From Paraspadella gotoi (Eukaryota; Chaetognatha), in NCBI GenBank assembly GCA_051294375.1, contig CM119264.1, positions 21,671,582 to 21,735,581 on the forward strand: a stretch of DNA of 64,000 nt, written 5' to 3'. The notes beneath the pieces are model-generated. The model was not told the DNA's origin and did not search any database. It saw only the letters and a program-made list of their open reading frames with translations. The position numbers and the translations under genes were made by a program. Below, piece after piece: positions 1 to 64,000 of the stretch. The first letter of the stretch is position 1. The number at the start of each line of letters is the position of its first letter.

Positions 1-304
1 TCCCATCTTTCTTTGATCGCTGTCGTCCCACACCATAAACAAATCAAAAGTGGCCGTTTCACTCGTCCCTTTGGATTCAACACCCAACGTTGTCGACAAC
101 ACTAAAGGCCAAACGACCTTTTTCGCGTTCAAGGAGACTCGATGACTCAAAATTCGAATGCTGGGCACATCTTTCACTAACTCTACCTTAAATCTGCTCG
201 TGATATTTTTTTTAAAATACTATTTTAAACTGTCTTTTCTGTTTCAAATCTGCTTCGAGATAAATAGCAATGGTAATATCCGCTTGCAAGACGACTCGAC
301 CCAC
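1..304. other. Twitchin intron, left edge of window
   Basis: Downstream intron of W72. No exon for the rest of FN3-12 and no repeat recognised. Confidence 0.6.
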
Positions 305-63937
<63,633 letters not shown>

Positions 63938-64000
63938 CTGTTTGGAGATGACAGTTTACATCTCGGACTCAGGATTAACGAAACTATAATGTCCATTTTG

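Overview
The window is animal nuclear DNA. Nearly all of it is the minus strand of one very large muscle gene, a twitchin/projectin-family (UNC-22-like) giant protein of immunoglobulin (Ig) and fibronectin type III (FN3) domains. I traced about 70 minus-strand exons between positions 305 and 63937. For most of them the GT..AG sites and codon phases chain exactly from one exon to the next. Together they encode about 3,300 residues, roughly half of a twitchin. Neither end of the gene is present: the first visible exon (63813-63937) starts in mid-codon, and the last (305-502) ends inside an FN3 domain. The C-terminal kinase domain lies to the left of the window.

Layout in protein order, right to left. 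63937-46593: four N-terminal Ig domains. 46295-41787: a low-complexity linker with an acidic serine run, a proline-rich block of repeated KSPTP motifs, and a charged KKRERVMKMEEEKK-type helix. 41912-39391: a fifth Ig. 39427-37254: a second linker with two RRRST(L/V)SLG motifs (PKA-type sites) and a DWPTL motif. 36106-28078: five further Ig domains. From 28291 leftward: the FN3/Ig super-repeat, with 12 FN3 (the last one cut) and Ig-11 to Ig-14 in the order FFI FFI FFFI FFI FFF. Ig-11 carries a charged insert of about 150 residues.

A second, complete gene lies on the plus strand inside a twitchin intron: a two-exon alkaline ceramidase (15186-16232) with the family's calcium- and zinc-site residues in place.

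The introns are AT-rich and full of simple repeats: very long (GA)n/(CT)n arrays, trinucleotide and GATA arrays, minisatellites, and several tRNA-derived SINE-like elements that share a tail. Two 10-N gaps (22732-22741, 47409-47418) are each flanked by the same short sequence on both sides, which looks like unmerged contig overlap. Several conserved domains contain one-base indels, some in compensating pairs, and one acceptor lacks AG, so part of the consensus is probably uncorrected.

The organism looks like a protostome invertebrate with a twitchin gene. The phosphorylatable linker recalls molluscan and nematode twitchin, but I cannot place it more closely. No bacterial, viral or CRISPR features were seen.
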